In this document: positions 1 through 13,634 of the stretch, in pieces
Layout of the letters: each line of letters starts with the position of its first letter
Numbering within the stretch: position 1 is the first letter of the stretch
Origin: Utricularia gibba
Lineage: Eukaryota; Streptophyta; Magnoliopsida; Lamiales; Lentibulariaceae
Assembly (NCBI GenBank): GCA_002189035.1
Contig: NEEC01000015.1
Location: 1,426,001-1,490,000, forward strand
Direction of reading: 5' to 3'
DNA: 64,000 bases
Notes under the pieces: model-generated
The model's input: the letters and a program-made list of their open reading frames with translations, nothing else
Told to the model about the DNA's origin: nothing
The model's database searches: none
Made by a program: the position numbers and the translations under genes

Positions 1-475
1 AAAAATTGAATAATTTATAAGAATATTATGAAAAATAAAAATAATTTTTAAAAATTTTAAAACAATAAATGATAGAAATAGAATAAAGAGAAACAAATCA
101 AAAAATTCATTTTAAATTTATAACTGACTTTGAAAAACATTTCCATAATGTCTGGATTAATAGAAAAAAAAGAGTTTTTCAATTCCTGGACTTTATGCAG
201 CATTCTACAATAGAAAGCTCTCAAAATAATTCATATTTTACCATTTTTATCCAAGTTACAAAATACTATTTTCTTTTCAAGTTTGGTCATTAGAAAGGAA
301 AAGCAAAGCAAAAAAAAGGGGGACTCTTCTTGGTAGTGGATCAGTTTCTACTGCACTATGTACAGCGTTAAGGCATTAGCATTCTTCTTCTTCTTCTTCT
401 TTTTTTTTTTTACCTGTTGTTACCTTTTATGCCTGGTGTGCTGCTTCCTGGCTTTCCTTCTCTTCCATGACACTG
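1..475. other. AT-rich flank and SRT1 3' region
   Basis: No gene was recognised in positions 1-350, which are strongly AT-rich. A short CTT repeat running into a T-tract at about 383-411 lies downstream of the SRT1 stop codon and is probably in its 3' UTR. Confidence 0.5.
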
Positions 476-3400
476 CTACATCGAGCATGTTTTCACTAGC
501 GCTGCTCCGCTTGATGGTGCCATTGCTGGGGGAGAGGCTTTGTGTTCATCAGATGAACCTCCTCCATATTCAACAACATTTGTCACAACTGCGTGAATGA
601 AAGCATCACTTTTTGGAACCAAAACACATCTTCTTTCGAGGAGCGCTGTCTGCCCAACAGACAGATCCTTGAGTGCCTGGTCTTTAAGCATCTGAACAAG
701 GGAGTCTTTGTCTTCCTTGACATGTTCTGCTGACATCTGAAGAGAGATTAGTAGGTAACCAGGATATAGTCTGAATCCTCTATACTTGTTTCTTAAAGGC
801 GAGCTTAAAAAGCAACTGAATTTATTGAGCATCTCAACACATGGTGTAGTGGAAATTATGACTCTCATATGCATATAGTCTGAATCCCTTTGCTTATAGA
901 CGTCTCATTAACCCCCATAAAGCACAGGAATAAGCCTTGCGAAAGTGTGGCAATGTTTCGTTTCAAACAAAATAAAGCAGCCATTCTTTTGGAAATATTT
1001 CAGAAAAAGATTGAGAATACTACCTCAAAATCTACCGGAATCTTTAGTTCCAGGTATGCACATTTGCAGCCAGGACTGAGATTAAGTTTGAGATAAATTT
1101 CAAAAGGTTTCGTGCTTCTTGAGGACCTCCTGAACATGGAAGCAGTGAACTTCTTGAAAAAAAATACCCATTTGTAAACGCATGGAAAGCTAGCAGAAGG
1201 AATTAAGAATCAACATATTGACTAAAAAAACTGAAAAATTACCGTTTCAGTTGAAATGGCTGGTCATTTAGAAATGCAGACTTCATGTTCAGGCTTTCTG
1301 GAAAGGAAACCTATGAGAAGCATGAGGGAATATTCTAAGAAAGGGAACCCCAGGCGAAGCTTTGTTTTGTAATATCATATATTCACCTCAGCGGAGTTGA
1401 TGAAAGGCAATGGTGCTTGCTTTCCATGCACACTAGCTATAATGAGGGTCCAGTTTACATAGCTTTTATCTGGGTGGTAAGCAAAATAACTATTAAAAAA
1501 CAAAGAGCTATTTCCAGGTTGTAAAAGAAGGGTGTTGACGTTGGCACACTCAAAATTTCAGAGATATTACCTAGACTTGCAGCCTGAGTTACAATAATCT
1601 GGAAAAAGTCAATCCTAACAAAAGGAGGTATACGCATATTTAGTAGGTTCATGACACCCATAATCACCTGCAAAGGCCAATCAAGAACCATTGACTAAAT
1701 AAAGTTAAGTTTACATTGCAGATAATGGCATGACAACAAAAAGCAGAGAGTCATAATTGAACAATAAAGAAGTAAAGGATTTTTATCAAAAGGACATAGA
1801 CCTTCAATGATACATGCTGCCGTTTCAAACCAAACAGAGAGAAGTTATGCATACAAGATAGCATACTGAAAAAAAGGCCGCACACTGAGAAAAATGAAAA
1901 AATCTGTTTTTTTTTCTTTTGTAAAAAAACATTAAGGACACCTTGTCTGCACGTCCATGTATAACCAGACTTGCTTTCTTGTCCTTCGGAGTTTTCTGCC
2001 GAAAGGGAAAAAGTGATAAGTGGAATGGTAAGTATCACCGAAATAAGTATATTTTATTTGGAGCAAGGGGATTATGATTACCTGAAGATTCACAATCACA
2101 ATCTTCCCGCCACCTCTCAGGCATTTCAGAGGTAAATTGCATGCAGGGGTGATCTGTAAACTGCATAAATAACCCACAATAGTGATGAGTCCCTCCATGA
2201 TATTAAATAAGCAAACAATCTGATTACTCCATGCATTTTTTATACCTATGCTTCTGAATTACCTTGTTCCAAGGCATAGTACAACATCAGCCATTTTACA
2301 ATGCTTTTCAGCAGGATCCATCTCCTTCTCGGGGAGGGCATCCTTAGATGCCCACAATGAAAGCATCAGGATATGATACAATTATTCAAAGAAAGTCATG
2401 TGATCCATGTCAATCACAAGTAATCATGACATTCACAAAATTCATGGATTACACACCGATTAAAATTTACCAAACACAACTGTTATCTCTTTATTTGCAC
2501 TAACCCCAATTCGCCATTAACATTCACTCTGAAGTGGCAGTAATAGGCAAATAACATTTTGTGGGCTCATGGTGAGTACGGTTTTCAGTTACATTTATTG
2601 AAATGCATGCATTCATATATCCGAATATTACAATGTGAGAAGTTTATAGAAAGTTCAGTGAAAGAATTTGTTACAAAACAACACCTATTTATCCTGGTTG
2701 ACTGTAATGTTTGCTCCTCTTCATGTGAATGAAAAAAAAAAAACTAAGCCTAATCAGCATAAACATGATGTCAAAGAATATCTATAAAGAGAAAAATTCT
2801 ACGGATGAGAGGCATATACCTCCCAATCAAGAACGGTGTCCCTCAATTTCGCACCACAAGAAGCATCAGAACAACGTCGAGTGGTCTCCTTCAAACCAAT
2901 CGTCTCAATCTCAAAGTCCCTAAAATACCTAAAAGTAGAATGTATATTAAAACGCAAATAAGTAAACCATACCAAGTGTATATGAGAAGAAAATAAAGCA
3001 AAGTCTTACTCGGTTCCACAAGATGGGCATAGTTCCATGAAGGAGTTTCCATGCAATTCAGAAAGTTTTCCTCTTGACATTCCAGAACGAAGATGGAGCC
3101 CATCAACATTCTGGCATGTTCAGAGAAATGTCCAGAAACTGACACATTAAGTCATCCAAATGTCCAATCAAGCAAGCCAATATAACTTCAGGGGATAAAT
3201 CATGCATTTTTTGAAGCAGCTAATCCGAATATCCAGAGCATCAATCAAGTAATGATATAAAACCCGAAAAAAACTATTATGATAAGCAAGCAATTACCTG
3301 GCTGATTAAAAACTTCAGGATGCCTGCATTCTCAAGTTCAACCAAAGCCATATGTGTTGCACTTGGGGTTGCCCGATGGAAAGGTAATGATGCTTCTGGT

Positions 3401-4310
3401 AAAGCTTTTCCTTGACGCTGTAGTCACGAGTAGAAAAAAACAATGAAACCAACCTTCTGACAAGTTGAAAGCACAAATATAACGTATATAAGAAAATGAG
3501 ACGAGATAACAAAAAAGAAGAAGAAAGACTAAAATATTCATGGAAAGACCAGTCCTCTGAGTTTTGTTCATTACTTGCCTGTAGCGTCCAGATTCCTTTA
3601 GGGCCTCTGAAATCAGGAATGCCACATGAAGTCGAAATTCCAGCTCCAGTAAATACCACAAGGTGCTTGCTCTGTGACACCAAACAATGACCAAAGGAAT
3701 TCGCTTTTAATGCACAAGTATACATTATGAAATGCCCTACCTTTTGTATCATCCTGGAAAGACACTCGATCTGCAAGATAAGGCATGATTCATTTTTGTG
3801 AGAAGTTCACATACAGAACAATGATTCATGAAGAAAACGCTCAAGTCCAATTTTCTCAACACAATATTACAACATGTTAATCATTAAAAAACGAGCAAAA
3901 CTTTTTGATCCCCGAGACAAAAAAAGGCTATTCTGCTGCTGTCACTGTAGAGCAGATAATACACTACACGAACATTCATTTTTTAGAAATCAGATCCCTT
4001 CACTAAATGCAATGAAAAGTTCCGAATGGCATGGAAAAATCCCTAGAACACTGCGAATATCAAAACACTTGACCAATCTAAAATGCAGAGTCCAGAAAAT
4101 GGTCAAGAAAACAGAACTGATCACCGCAGCACCAAGTAAAATCCCAAACAAGCTATCAAAAAACAAGGTGCCATAAAAAACATTAAACCCATTTGAACGA
4201 AAAATCTTTACTTTCTCCTGCAAAACAAGAGGCGGGTCAAAGAACTCCTCCATTCCAACGTTGCCCACGTCTTCGATGAAGGAGAGTTTTTGAGCATAAC
4301 CCAGAGACAT
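476..4310 (-). CDS. SRT1: NAD-dependent protein deacylase, plant SIRT6-type sirtuin (SRT1)
   Basis: Predicted nuclear NAD-dependent histone deacetylase of the plant SRT1 (SIRT6-like) class. There are fourteen exons: 4310-4212, 3770-3741, 3671-3579, 3417-3298, 3110-3010, 2928-2820, 2342-2263, 2160-2082, 1995-1942, 1667-1571, 1469-1387, 1310-1243, 1152-1024 and 736-476, giving about 467 aa. The start [11 protein letters not shown] matches the family N-terminus. The NAD-binding GAGIS motif is near residue 52 and is followed by [24 protein letters not shown] and the catalytic His of ELHG (about residue 134) come next, then two zinc Cys pairs (CPSC and CSDASC). The long C-terminal extension is typical of SRT1. 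Intron 3 has a GC donor (CAG|GCAAGT). Exon 12 to exon 13 is one base out of phase with the only visible splice sites, so either one base is missing or an unusual splice site is used. Family identity is secure. Confidence 0.93.
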
Positions 4311-5196
4311 GCCGAAGATTTTAGGGGTCCACTTTGACGGGGTTTCTTCAAATTATATACTCTCGGAAAGTTGATCGAATGGGAATGCAGAGAGGGGGAA
4401 GCTTTGGGCAGGCCAAGGACCCCCGTTATCGCTGGCTACTGGGAGTAAAAAAATAGTTCTTTGGAGTGTCTTCCAACAGGGGTTCAAACAATTCAATCTG
4501 AATCCTTTTTTTTTTTCTGGATCCTTTTATTACAAGTTCTACCTTTCACTCTTACCAATTTTTTCTTCTTTATTAATGAAAAAAATTAATTTTCAGGAAA
4601 ATAAAAAAATATTTTTTCATATTATAAACATAATTCATGCCTTAGGATATTCTTGTTGTTGTATTTCATATTAATTAATTATAAAAATAATTAGAGAAAA
4701 AATAATGAGCCCAGTCAGGGTTGGTTGGTGAGACAACAAGACTATGGATAAAATTTCATTTATTGAAAATTGGATTCTTGTTGATAAAATATTACAATTT
4801 ACTTACAAAAAATTAATATTAAAAATGATTAATTTATATATATACCTACATGTGGAATTGTCATCACAGCAGAACTGAGAGAGGTATGGCACCATTTCCA
4901 CAACCAGAAGAACTCATCACATTGGAACAAAAAGATGTACAACTTTCTACAAAATGGTGTAAAAGTTAACTGTAGGCATGAAATACAATGTGAGGTGAAC
5001 TAGCGCACTATACATCATTCACACATAATTCCTTACAGACTATAGATTCTGTGAGAAAAAAAAAATGCAGAGGAAGAATTGGGGAGCTCAGTACCTTTGG
5101 TCATCCCTGAGCTGGGGAACACAGAGCGTGGGGAGCCACTGCATCTGTAATTCACCTTAGTGACAAATTTTGCCTGTTGTATTGTTTCTCTTGTAT
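4311..5196. other. Spacer: SRT1 promoter and RAN1 3' region
   Basis: Both flanking genes are on minus, so this carries the SRT1 promoter and 5' UTR (about 4311-4500) and the RAN1 3' UTR. Between them the DNA is AT-rich. No further gene or clear element is visible. Confidence 0.5.
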
Positions 5197-8100
5197 CTAA
5201 TCCACAGTGATCTCCAGCAAAGTGGTGAGCCTTGGTTTTCGATATCGCCTGAGAAGTAACGATGAGCAGACGACGGTAACAGATGAGAGAGCCATGCACG
5301 CGCCGGCGATCCACGGTGGAATCCTGATTTTCAGCCATGGAAAGAAGATGCCCGCTGCAAGTGGTATAGCAATGACGTTGTACCCACAAGCAAAGACATA
5401 ATTTAGTCGAATCCGGGCGAATGTTTTTCTTGAAAGATCGATGGCAGTGATGACATCTTCCAAGCTGCTTCGCATTAGCACATAGTCAGCAGCTTCTATT
5501 GCAATGTCAGTCCCTGCTCCGATTGCCATGCCTACATCAGCAGCAGCCAGGGCTGGAGAATCATTGATGCCATCCCCAACCATTGCGACCACATTTCCAC
5601 CTTTCTGAAGTGAACTAATGACCTCAGCCTTTCCAGCAGGCATCACTTCGGCTTGAACATCTGAGATGCCAACCTGCATTGCAACATCAATAAAAAGGGA
5701 TGTCTTCATCGCACAGTAGAAACAAAAAATTATATTCACATGGGTACAGAGATGAAAAGAAGCTGAAGTGTCAACCTGCTTTGCAACAGCCTGAGCTGTT
5801 CTCCAATTGTCTCCGGTGACCATAACAGGAATGACGCCCATTTTGATAAGGGCCTCTATAACAACTGCAGCCTCTCTCTTCAATGGATCGGCCACACCAA
5901 GAACACCTATTAATTCGTTAGCACAAGCCACAAGTATTCCAGTGTTGGCACTTTCTTCCAACTCCCTCACAAAATTTTCCACGTGGTCTGGGATAACAAC
6001 TGAGTTATCAAACATTAGCTTCCGGTTGCCAACCTGCAACATGAGCCGAACTGAATGATGATAAAAAATCCCTTTACAGAGTTCCATAGCCATTTCTTAC
6101 AACCATAAAAAAATGTATCACAATTTACTTGGGAAAAGGGCTTACCAGGATCTTTTTACCATCCACAATGCATTGAATGCCTTCTCCAGGCACAGCAAGA
6201 AAGCCTGATACGTCGTGAAGCCAACTAGAAGAATTTTTGGACATGGATTCGTCAAAAAAATGGAAATGGCGCGCATGTTCAAGTATTGCTTTTGCTAATG
6301 GGTGCTCACTACCAGCCTGTGGAAAGAGAACATACTCCAAATCAACATGAAACACAAGAAGCTAATTTTGACTGTTTGTTGCGTATTCGATGATGAGCAA
6401 AAAAGGTGGACACCTATTTTACCTCAGCTGAAGCAACTAGCTTGAGGAATTCACCACGATCCATGCCTGAAAAACATTTTGCAGTGGTCACAGTTGGTTT
6501 TCCCTGGGTCAGGGTACCGGTCTTATCAAACACAACATATTGGATCTTCTCTGCCCTTTCCAGGGCATCTCCACCTTTTATCAGCACACCATTGTTAGCT
6601 CCCACCCCAGTTGCAACCATAACAGCTGTTGGAGTAGCCAGTCCAAGTGCACACGGGCATGCAACCACAACAACTGCTATGGCAAACATAAGTGAGAAAA
6701 CAAAATAATTGCTATTTTCTTGAAGCCACTCCTTAGGGTAGCCTCCAAAAAGCCCAGCAAAATACCTGCAAGCCGATCCAACTATCAGTGTTTTGCCTTA
6801 TTAAAAAAAAAAAACCTGCGTATATTGTTAATTTAATATGAAAATAGGCATGACATTGCTACTTACCATCCAAGAAATGTCAAAAACCCCAAAGTTACAA
6901 CTGAAGGAACAAAGATGCTTGCAACCTGTCAGAGAATTTAGTAAGCAAGCAAAATTTTAAGAATAACATGAAAATTTATATACGGAAAACAAGAACTCAC
7001 AAAGTCAGCAAACTTCTGTATGGGAGCTTTAGACATCTGAGCTGCCTCAACCAGAGATATGATCTGGCTCAAGACTGTGCTAGAGCCTACGTGACTAGCT
7101 TTTATGTGGAGTAGACCATGCAAATTTATGGTGCCTCCAGTGACATCAGAATTCATTTCCTTGAGAACAGGAGCAGATTCACCAGTTATCATACTTTCAT
7201 TCACATAGCTTGAACCCCACACAACTACTCCATCAGCTGGAACTTTACTTCCTGGAATAACTTTCAATATGTCACCAGGTTGAATCAACAAAGCATCGAT
7301 TTCTCTTTCACCAATAGCCTTACCACCTGCATCATTAAGGCTCATACTGTCAGCAAAAATATATCATTAACTTTGAAATATCAAGTTTCCAAATGCCCAA
7401 ACACAACGTTGGCTCAGCAGTGCAACAGAAGAATGAAACAATCATTAACACTAGTTAACTGGCACCTTTGTCTGTGATGATCAATACGGCAGTGGCTGGA
7501 GCAAGTTCCACAAGTTTTTTAATAGCATCTGATGTTCTTCCCTTTGCAAGGCACTCCAAATATTTTCCAAAAAGTACAAAGGTGATCAGCATTGCACTTG
7601 ATTCAAAATACGACATTAACACAAACCCAGTGACTGAAGAATATAGTAAGGCCCAGACAGAATAAAAGTATGAAGCAGAAGTTCCTATAACAACAAGGAC
7701 ATCCATGTTCGTGGAGCCATTTTTTAGGGCTCTTCCAGCTGCGACATAGAAACGCTTCCCAATAAAAAACTGAATAATAGTTGCCAAGGTCCAATTCAAC
7801 CAATCCCCCATTTGGAATGGCCCACATTGACGAAGGATCACAGAATACAAAAGAGGTATGTGTGGACATACGAACTGCGTGAAAAGAACTGGAACCTGAA
7901 ACATTGCAAGGGTATTATCAGTTCAAAGTTATAACATACATGCAAAGTTAAACGACTAAAAATATAAACAAGATAGCTCACACAGAGAAATAAGCTGGTT
8001 GTAAACAGCCGCAGCATGTTTGCAGACTCCTCCAAGTCCTTGGAAACCATCCTACTATAGGGATTCTTCACCTGTAGCTTTACCTTCCCATAGCAACTAC

Positions 8101-9237
8101 TTTCTATTTGATCAATCAATATTCTGGAATTAGTAACCTCAGGATCATAGTTAAGTTCTAATTGTTTAGATGCTCGATCAAATGAAAATTTTCGGATTCC
8201 ATTCAAGATGGAAAGTGTAGCCTCTAACATATTAACATCAGTTTCACTTGCAATTCCACTGACTCCAAGAACAAGTTTATCCTGCTCATTGCTCTGTATA
8301 AATGATGCTTCAAAACCCGCATCCTCAATTGCATTGACTATGTGATCCTTGGTAATACAATCTGGATCATATTCAACTTCTCCCAAGGAAGTAGGCAATG
8401 AAACTGCAGCCTTTCTCACACCCGGTAGCTTCCTCAAAATATCCTCCACAGAATTTACACAGGCAGCACAGGTCATCCCTCCAATCGTGAACTGCCCAAC
8501 CAGGGTCCGGTGATGAGAGGAACCAGTTTCGGGTAAAATTTCAGCCTCAAATCCAGAATCCTCAATTGCGGTTTTGATGTCATCATCCTAAAAAGTGGCA
8601 AGTTACAAAAACCAAAACAACTTAATTCCCAACTCTGGTAGGAAAAGAATGTAGGCAAGTCAGTAAAATGAGATTGCAGGACGCTATGGTCATCAAATAG
8701 AAAAATGATGATATTTGTACATAACTCCTTTCGGCCATATCTCTGGAGATTCATAACACCCATAGAGTACCAAAACTTCAAACCGACAACGCAGCATCGC
8801 ATTAAATTTCCATTAAATTGAGATTGAGTGCACGCAAACCCTCATCCTCTTTTGTCCTTGAAACCAGCAAAAAACAACTTTTTGCTGGTATTCAGAAGGC
8901 GAACTTGGGCAGTTTTTTTTTTCTTTTTCTTTAATGTGAGATAAAAGACGCGAAAACATACCGTCACTAAAGCAGGGTTAAAGCAAACGTCCGCCTTGTT
9001 CCACAGCAAGGCGACTGATGCTTCGACAACGCCGTCAACAGACCTGAGCGCCGATTCCACAGAATTAGAGCAAGCTGCACACGTCATCCCTGTAACCTTG
9101 ACCTGAATTCTCCTCAAATCAGGCAGCCTTCCTCGATCATCACCTCCGAGCAAACGCTCCTCCTCTTCTCCAACATTGTCAGCTGCCCCTTTCCCGCCGG
9201 CTGCAGTCAACTGCAGGCTTCTCATGCTCGGCGCCAT
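5197..9237 (-). CDS. RAN1: Copper-transporting P1B-ATPase, RAN1/HMA7 type
   Basis: Pumps Cu(I) into the secretory pathway; in plants RAN1/HMA7 delivers copper to the ethylene receptors. Nine exons close in phase: 9237-8962, 8587-7982, 7895-7466, 7326-7001, 6925-6867, 6765-6423, 6316-6146, 6033-5776 and 5673-5197, giving 981 aa (Arabidopsis RAN1 is about 1000). The start [10 protein letters not shown] matches RAN1 and not HMA5. Two N-terminal metal-binding MTCAAC motifs lie at about residues 51 and 130. The CPC transport motif is near 602, the phosphorylated Asp of DKTGT near 646 and the hinge GDGIND near 856. The SEHPLAKA segment of the nucleotide domain and the C-terminal [10 protein letters not shown] block are present. 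No key residue is missing. Assignment to RAN1 rather than another heavy-metal ATPase rests on the N-terminus and overall match. Confidence 0.95.
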
Positions 9238-10859
9238 CGTGCTCGCAAATAAAAAAATCCCTCTTATTATAAATGCGGATGCAGTACCCTCAAATCGGAC
9301 CAAAAAATCAAGAATCCCAAGAATCCAAGAAGCTTCAGGCCTCCAGCGGAGATTGGACAAGGGGATTTATCCACGGAGACCGAAGATCAACGTTCACACC
9401 AAAAAAGTACGCCGAGAACCCCGAAATTACGGATATGCCCTTGTACTGCTCGTACTACAAACGATTAGGTATTCCCCTCGCACAATTCACTGCTTCGTGA
9501 TATATATACCTTCAACGAAAAGCATGGGCCCACGATGATAAAACCCAAAATTTTAAATGTTTATTTACTAAAATTAAAATTTTCAGATACATGGAAAATG
9601 AATTCTATTTTATCAACATTTTCGTAAAATAAATATTCTCGAAACTATTTTCTTAATTTACATTTTATTCCCAATCAAGAGTAGGTGCATTGTAGCTTTC
9701 GCAGCCCACTAATTCTAAAGTAAACGTGAACACAACTCAACGCTGAATGGTTGATCAAATCCTCATACTTTTCCCACACGCGGAAATTCAATTTGACTTT
9801 TTTTTTTAATCTCAACCAACGGGAACAATTTGTGTGGGTCGAACCCAGACCCGAATTCGACCCGTTCAAAATGAACCCAACCTAACATGCTAAAAACGTG
9901 GTTCAACATAATAGGGGTGGACTCCATGACAGGAATGTAATAATGTGTAGGGCCAAAGTGCTTGAAACTTTAGAGACTATTCAAAGAGCAACGCTTATGA
10001 GATTCCCTTCTAGAGGCGGAAGCTATGCGATTCAGGTAGGGTCAAGCCCATAGGCACCCAATAATGATCTTTTTTTTTTTTAATTTCCATTATTCGGAAC
10101 ACATAATGATGTGTATTGATTGGTTTCCAAAGAAGCTTGGGCTTATCATTGTAAAGCAAAATCTAGGGATTTTAGGATCATTTACAAATCTGATCATTAT
10201 CATAGTCTCATTAAGCAACAAATTTATATTTAAAAAAGTTGTTATACATCAGAGAATATATGGAAAAAATGACCATTTTATGTAATAAATATTTTGTGTT
10301 GGTGCATGAGAGAAAAATTGATATTAACTAATTTTCTAAATGATGGTAATTTTTCTAAATATCCCAAGAATGTTAAGAGATATTTAATGTTTAACAATGC
10401 GGATTTATTAAAATAGGATTTAATTCGTTTTTAAAATGTGTTTGGTATATGATTCAAATATTATTTTTATAAAAAATTGAACTATTTTATCCTATTTATA
10501 TTTTTTAAAAATATATATATGGATAACCTTAATTGGCATTTAGGAAATATTAGTTTTATTTGCAATGATAAAATTAAATTTTAGATGAAAAAGAGAAAAA
10601 AAATTAATTATAAATTATAGCTAAAAAATGTAAAATATTTGAAGGTAATTAAATAATTTAAATGTTTTATCGCTTAAAATAAAAATATGATACATTTTAG
10701 TGGGCTATTATTATATTATTATTTTAATTCAATTGAATTATATCTAGATAGTGGGGTCAATGATGGCCCAAGCCCCAAGCACAATCCCGGCCCAGACTGC
10801 CCTGCAATTTTCCTTTAAATAGAACAACGGAGGGATTCGAAATGCTGGAAACGCGCCAA
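9238..10859. other. Divergent spacer between RAN1 and SPO11-1
   Basis: Holds the RAN1 promoter and 5' UTR on its left and the SPO11-1 promoter on its right. The middle (about 10040-10740) is very AT-rich. Short open frames here (for example 9675-9869 and 10064-10285) have no recognisable similarity. No transposon ends were seen. Confidence 0.5.
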
Positions 10860-13634
10860 ATGATGGAGAAGGATTCGGATTCATGGCGTGTGGAGTTGCT
10901 GAAGCGAATAAGAGATCTCACTCGATCGGTTGTCCGTGATGTATGCGCTGGTAGATTGCCCGCCGTTAAGATCAATCACTTCATTTCGTATTGCTCTCAA
11001 GTGTCCGGAAACTGGTAGCAGTTGATATCTGATTGAAATCTGAATGTTTGGTGAATTTGTTTGAAAATTGGAAGAGGGATTAATAGGAGCCTTTTTTTTG
11101 TAATGTCTTTTAAGCTGTTGCGATTGTGATTTACCCAAAGGGGAGGAAATCCTCATGTTACGCCGAGAAAGTGAAGCTCGTAGACTTGGTGAGTACTGAG
11201 CCTTTGTGATGTTGGTTTTGTGTGTTATACATGTATTGCAGGATCAGTAGAGGCTTATACTATTCGCTCCCGGTGCTTCTTGTTGCTTATTCTGTATATT
11301 GAAAAAGTGGACAAGCAGGTTGAACTACAAGGACAGTTAACTAGTTATGTTAAGTGTATCAAGTTTTCCCCCAGTGATACTTTCCCTTTTCATAATCATT
11401 GGGTTCCGGTTTTAAATCGATAGCCATCATGTCTGGTTTAATCTCCCATCCGATATCCAGAGACGTTCATCAACACTGGTTTAATCTCCCCGATGTAGAT
11501 TCATTATTGAGGGTGCTGCTTATTGTTCAGAGGCTACTCCAAGAAAATAGGCATGCCTCGAAACGAGATATTTATTACATGCATTCTTCGGTTTTCAAAG
11601 GTGACCTTGCCATTTCATTTTTGGTAGAGGCCCTTTGCGTTTTGCGCACAAAATAGGAATCATTTTTCTTCCTTCAAACTGCAGATCAGTGTGTGGTTGA
11701 CCAAGCAATAAATGACTTGTGCATCCTTCTTCATTGTAGTCGTCACTGTTTGAACATAGTATCTTCTGATGGCTACTTTTGTTTTTACATCACTTTTTCA
11801 TTCTAGAAATCTCCATCATGGTTGTTCTTTTGTAGGTATCTGTTGGAAAAGGGTAGGTGAAGTGCAAACGAAGTTGTTTTCACTTAACATTTTGGCTGGA
11901 TTGTCCATCCTCTTGGCAATCAGTTTTCTGCATGATGGATATTCCTTTTCATGTTTTCTAATCAGGATTCAGGCCATGGTTGGGCGCTGAACCTCTTTGC
12001 AACTACGTATTATATTTCCTGGTCATGCGATCTATTGGTGTTGCCAAAATTTATGTTGTTAGACTAGTTCATGAAATAAACTCATTATCGGGATGTCATT
12101 GATGGATTAGATAAAGCTCACAGAAAGTAATGTGTTTGTGCCTAAAAGTTCAACGATTCCCATCATGAGCTTTTTCATATATGGTCTTGTTTTCTATCTT
12201 ATTCACTATTGTACCTCTTTGAAGAGTTCTTTCCATTTGTTTGATGTATTAGTTTCCTTGCTATCCTTCACTCAGTGGCTCATTTATTTGTTATCCTTTT
12301 TTGACAACGACATTCAGACTGGTGATGGGCTGGTTAAGGTTCGCCGAAGCTGGGAGAATACATGATTGCATAAACTCTGTTAACATGGTAAGAAGCACCT
12401 GGAACTGAAAATGACAAACCATTCTTCCAACTAACGCGAGCTGCAAATGCAGGCACATGATATTCCCGTGAATGTAGAAGACATTGAAGGTTGAAACCTT
12501 AGTTTTTTGTATTGATATTCTCAATGTTTAGAACTTACTTTTCTCTTATGGGGCTCTTAAGATTTATTTAGCTTGGCCGAGTACATTCTAGTCGTAGAGA
12601 AAGAATCAGGTACTTGTATTTTGTTTTCTCGACTTGCTCACTTACGATAAAAGGCTTACATTGTTTTCCACTCCATTACCGCAGTATTCCAGAGGTTGGC
12701 CGATGATCAGTTTTGTAGATATAACCGCTGTGTTGTTATAACTGTAGATGTTCTCGTTCTCATATGTTAAATCACGCTTTTGATTTTTGTGTTCAAGACT
12801 TTGAACGGATTATCTTCTCACAGGGTAGAGGATATCCTGACGTTTCAACGAGAAGGTGATGAATATCATTGTGAGTGCATTCATTTACTTAATCAAGAGG
12901 AACTTTCGCCTTTTTTGTTGCAGATTTTTGCACCTCCTAAGCCGGACACTGTGTCTGCCTGTCTATTGTTTGGTCGACTCCGATCCATATGGTATAGATA
13001 TCCTGACTACATTTCGATTTGGCTCCATGGTATGATGATATTTTCAATAATTTGAGAAATAAGCCGGAGATGAATCCATTCCCTGATAGTAAATAGTTGA
13101 ATTCTGGTTTTTCTAGCAAATGGCTTATGATTCCAAATACCTTCGTGTCACTGAGATTCGTTGGCTTGGAGCTTTCCCCTCTGACTCTGCGAAGTACCAA
13201 CTACCGCAGCAGTGCCTCCTTCCTTTGACAGACGGAGGTGTGTTGGATGATATAGCACTAGCCTGGAGTGCATTTTGGCGTTAGAACCGCATTTTTTTTT
13301 TCAAGCTTCAGCAATGGATAGAGCCCTTAAGTCTGAAATGAATGTCAGATAAGCAGAGAGCCAGAGGAATAATGAACCGATGCTACATGGTAAAGCATGC
13401 TCCCTTGTGGAGGTAAGCTAGCGGCTTTTCAGAATTGGATGATTCTTCATCACACCTCACTCACAATCAACCGTTTTCTTGAAATTTTTGTACCAAATTT
13501 ACTGAAGGTCCGAACTCCAGTTGCTTCTGGATACCGGGACCAAATTCGAGATCGAGGCATTGTCAGCATCCTCACTCACCTTCCTGTCCGAGGAATACTT
13601 GCCCTCCAAAATCCGTGAAGGAGTATACATTTAA
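10860..13634 (+). CDS. SPO11-1: Meiotic topoisomerase VI-A-like protein SPO11-1
   Basis: Makes the programmed double-strand breaks that start meiotic recombination, working with SPO11-2 and MTOPVIB. Fourteen exons all close in phase: 10860-11014, 11115-11188, 11499-11600, 11685-11758, 11836-11852, 12318-12387, 12453-12489, 12562-12609, 12685-12743, 12824-12855, 12924-13029, 13117-13237, 13349-13412 and 13508-13634. The product is 361 aa; Arabidopsis SPO11-1 is 362. The catalytic tyrosine lies in RDIYYMH (Tyr102/Tyr103). The Toprim-like metal-binding block reads EYILVVEKES, then GRGYPDVSTRR, then CLVDSDPYG. The tail FEIEAL...YLPSKIREG is the family end. Exon 5 is only 17 nt and encodes VSVGKG with its neighbours. 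Two in-frame ATGs (10860 and 10863) begin the frame. Exons are tiny and introns many, as known for plant SPO11 genes, whose transcripts are often aberrantly spliced. Confidence 0.95.

Noticed and set aside
11759-11807. Read-through of SPO11-1 exon 4 giving IVSSDG, with a non-canonical GC/CT intron to 12318
   Set aside because: The 17-nt microexon at 11836-11852 gives canonical GT-AG sites, correct phase and a better family match.
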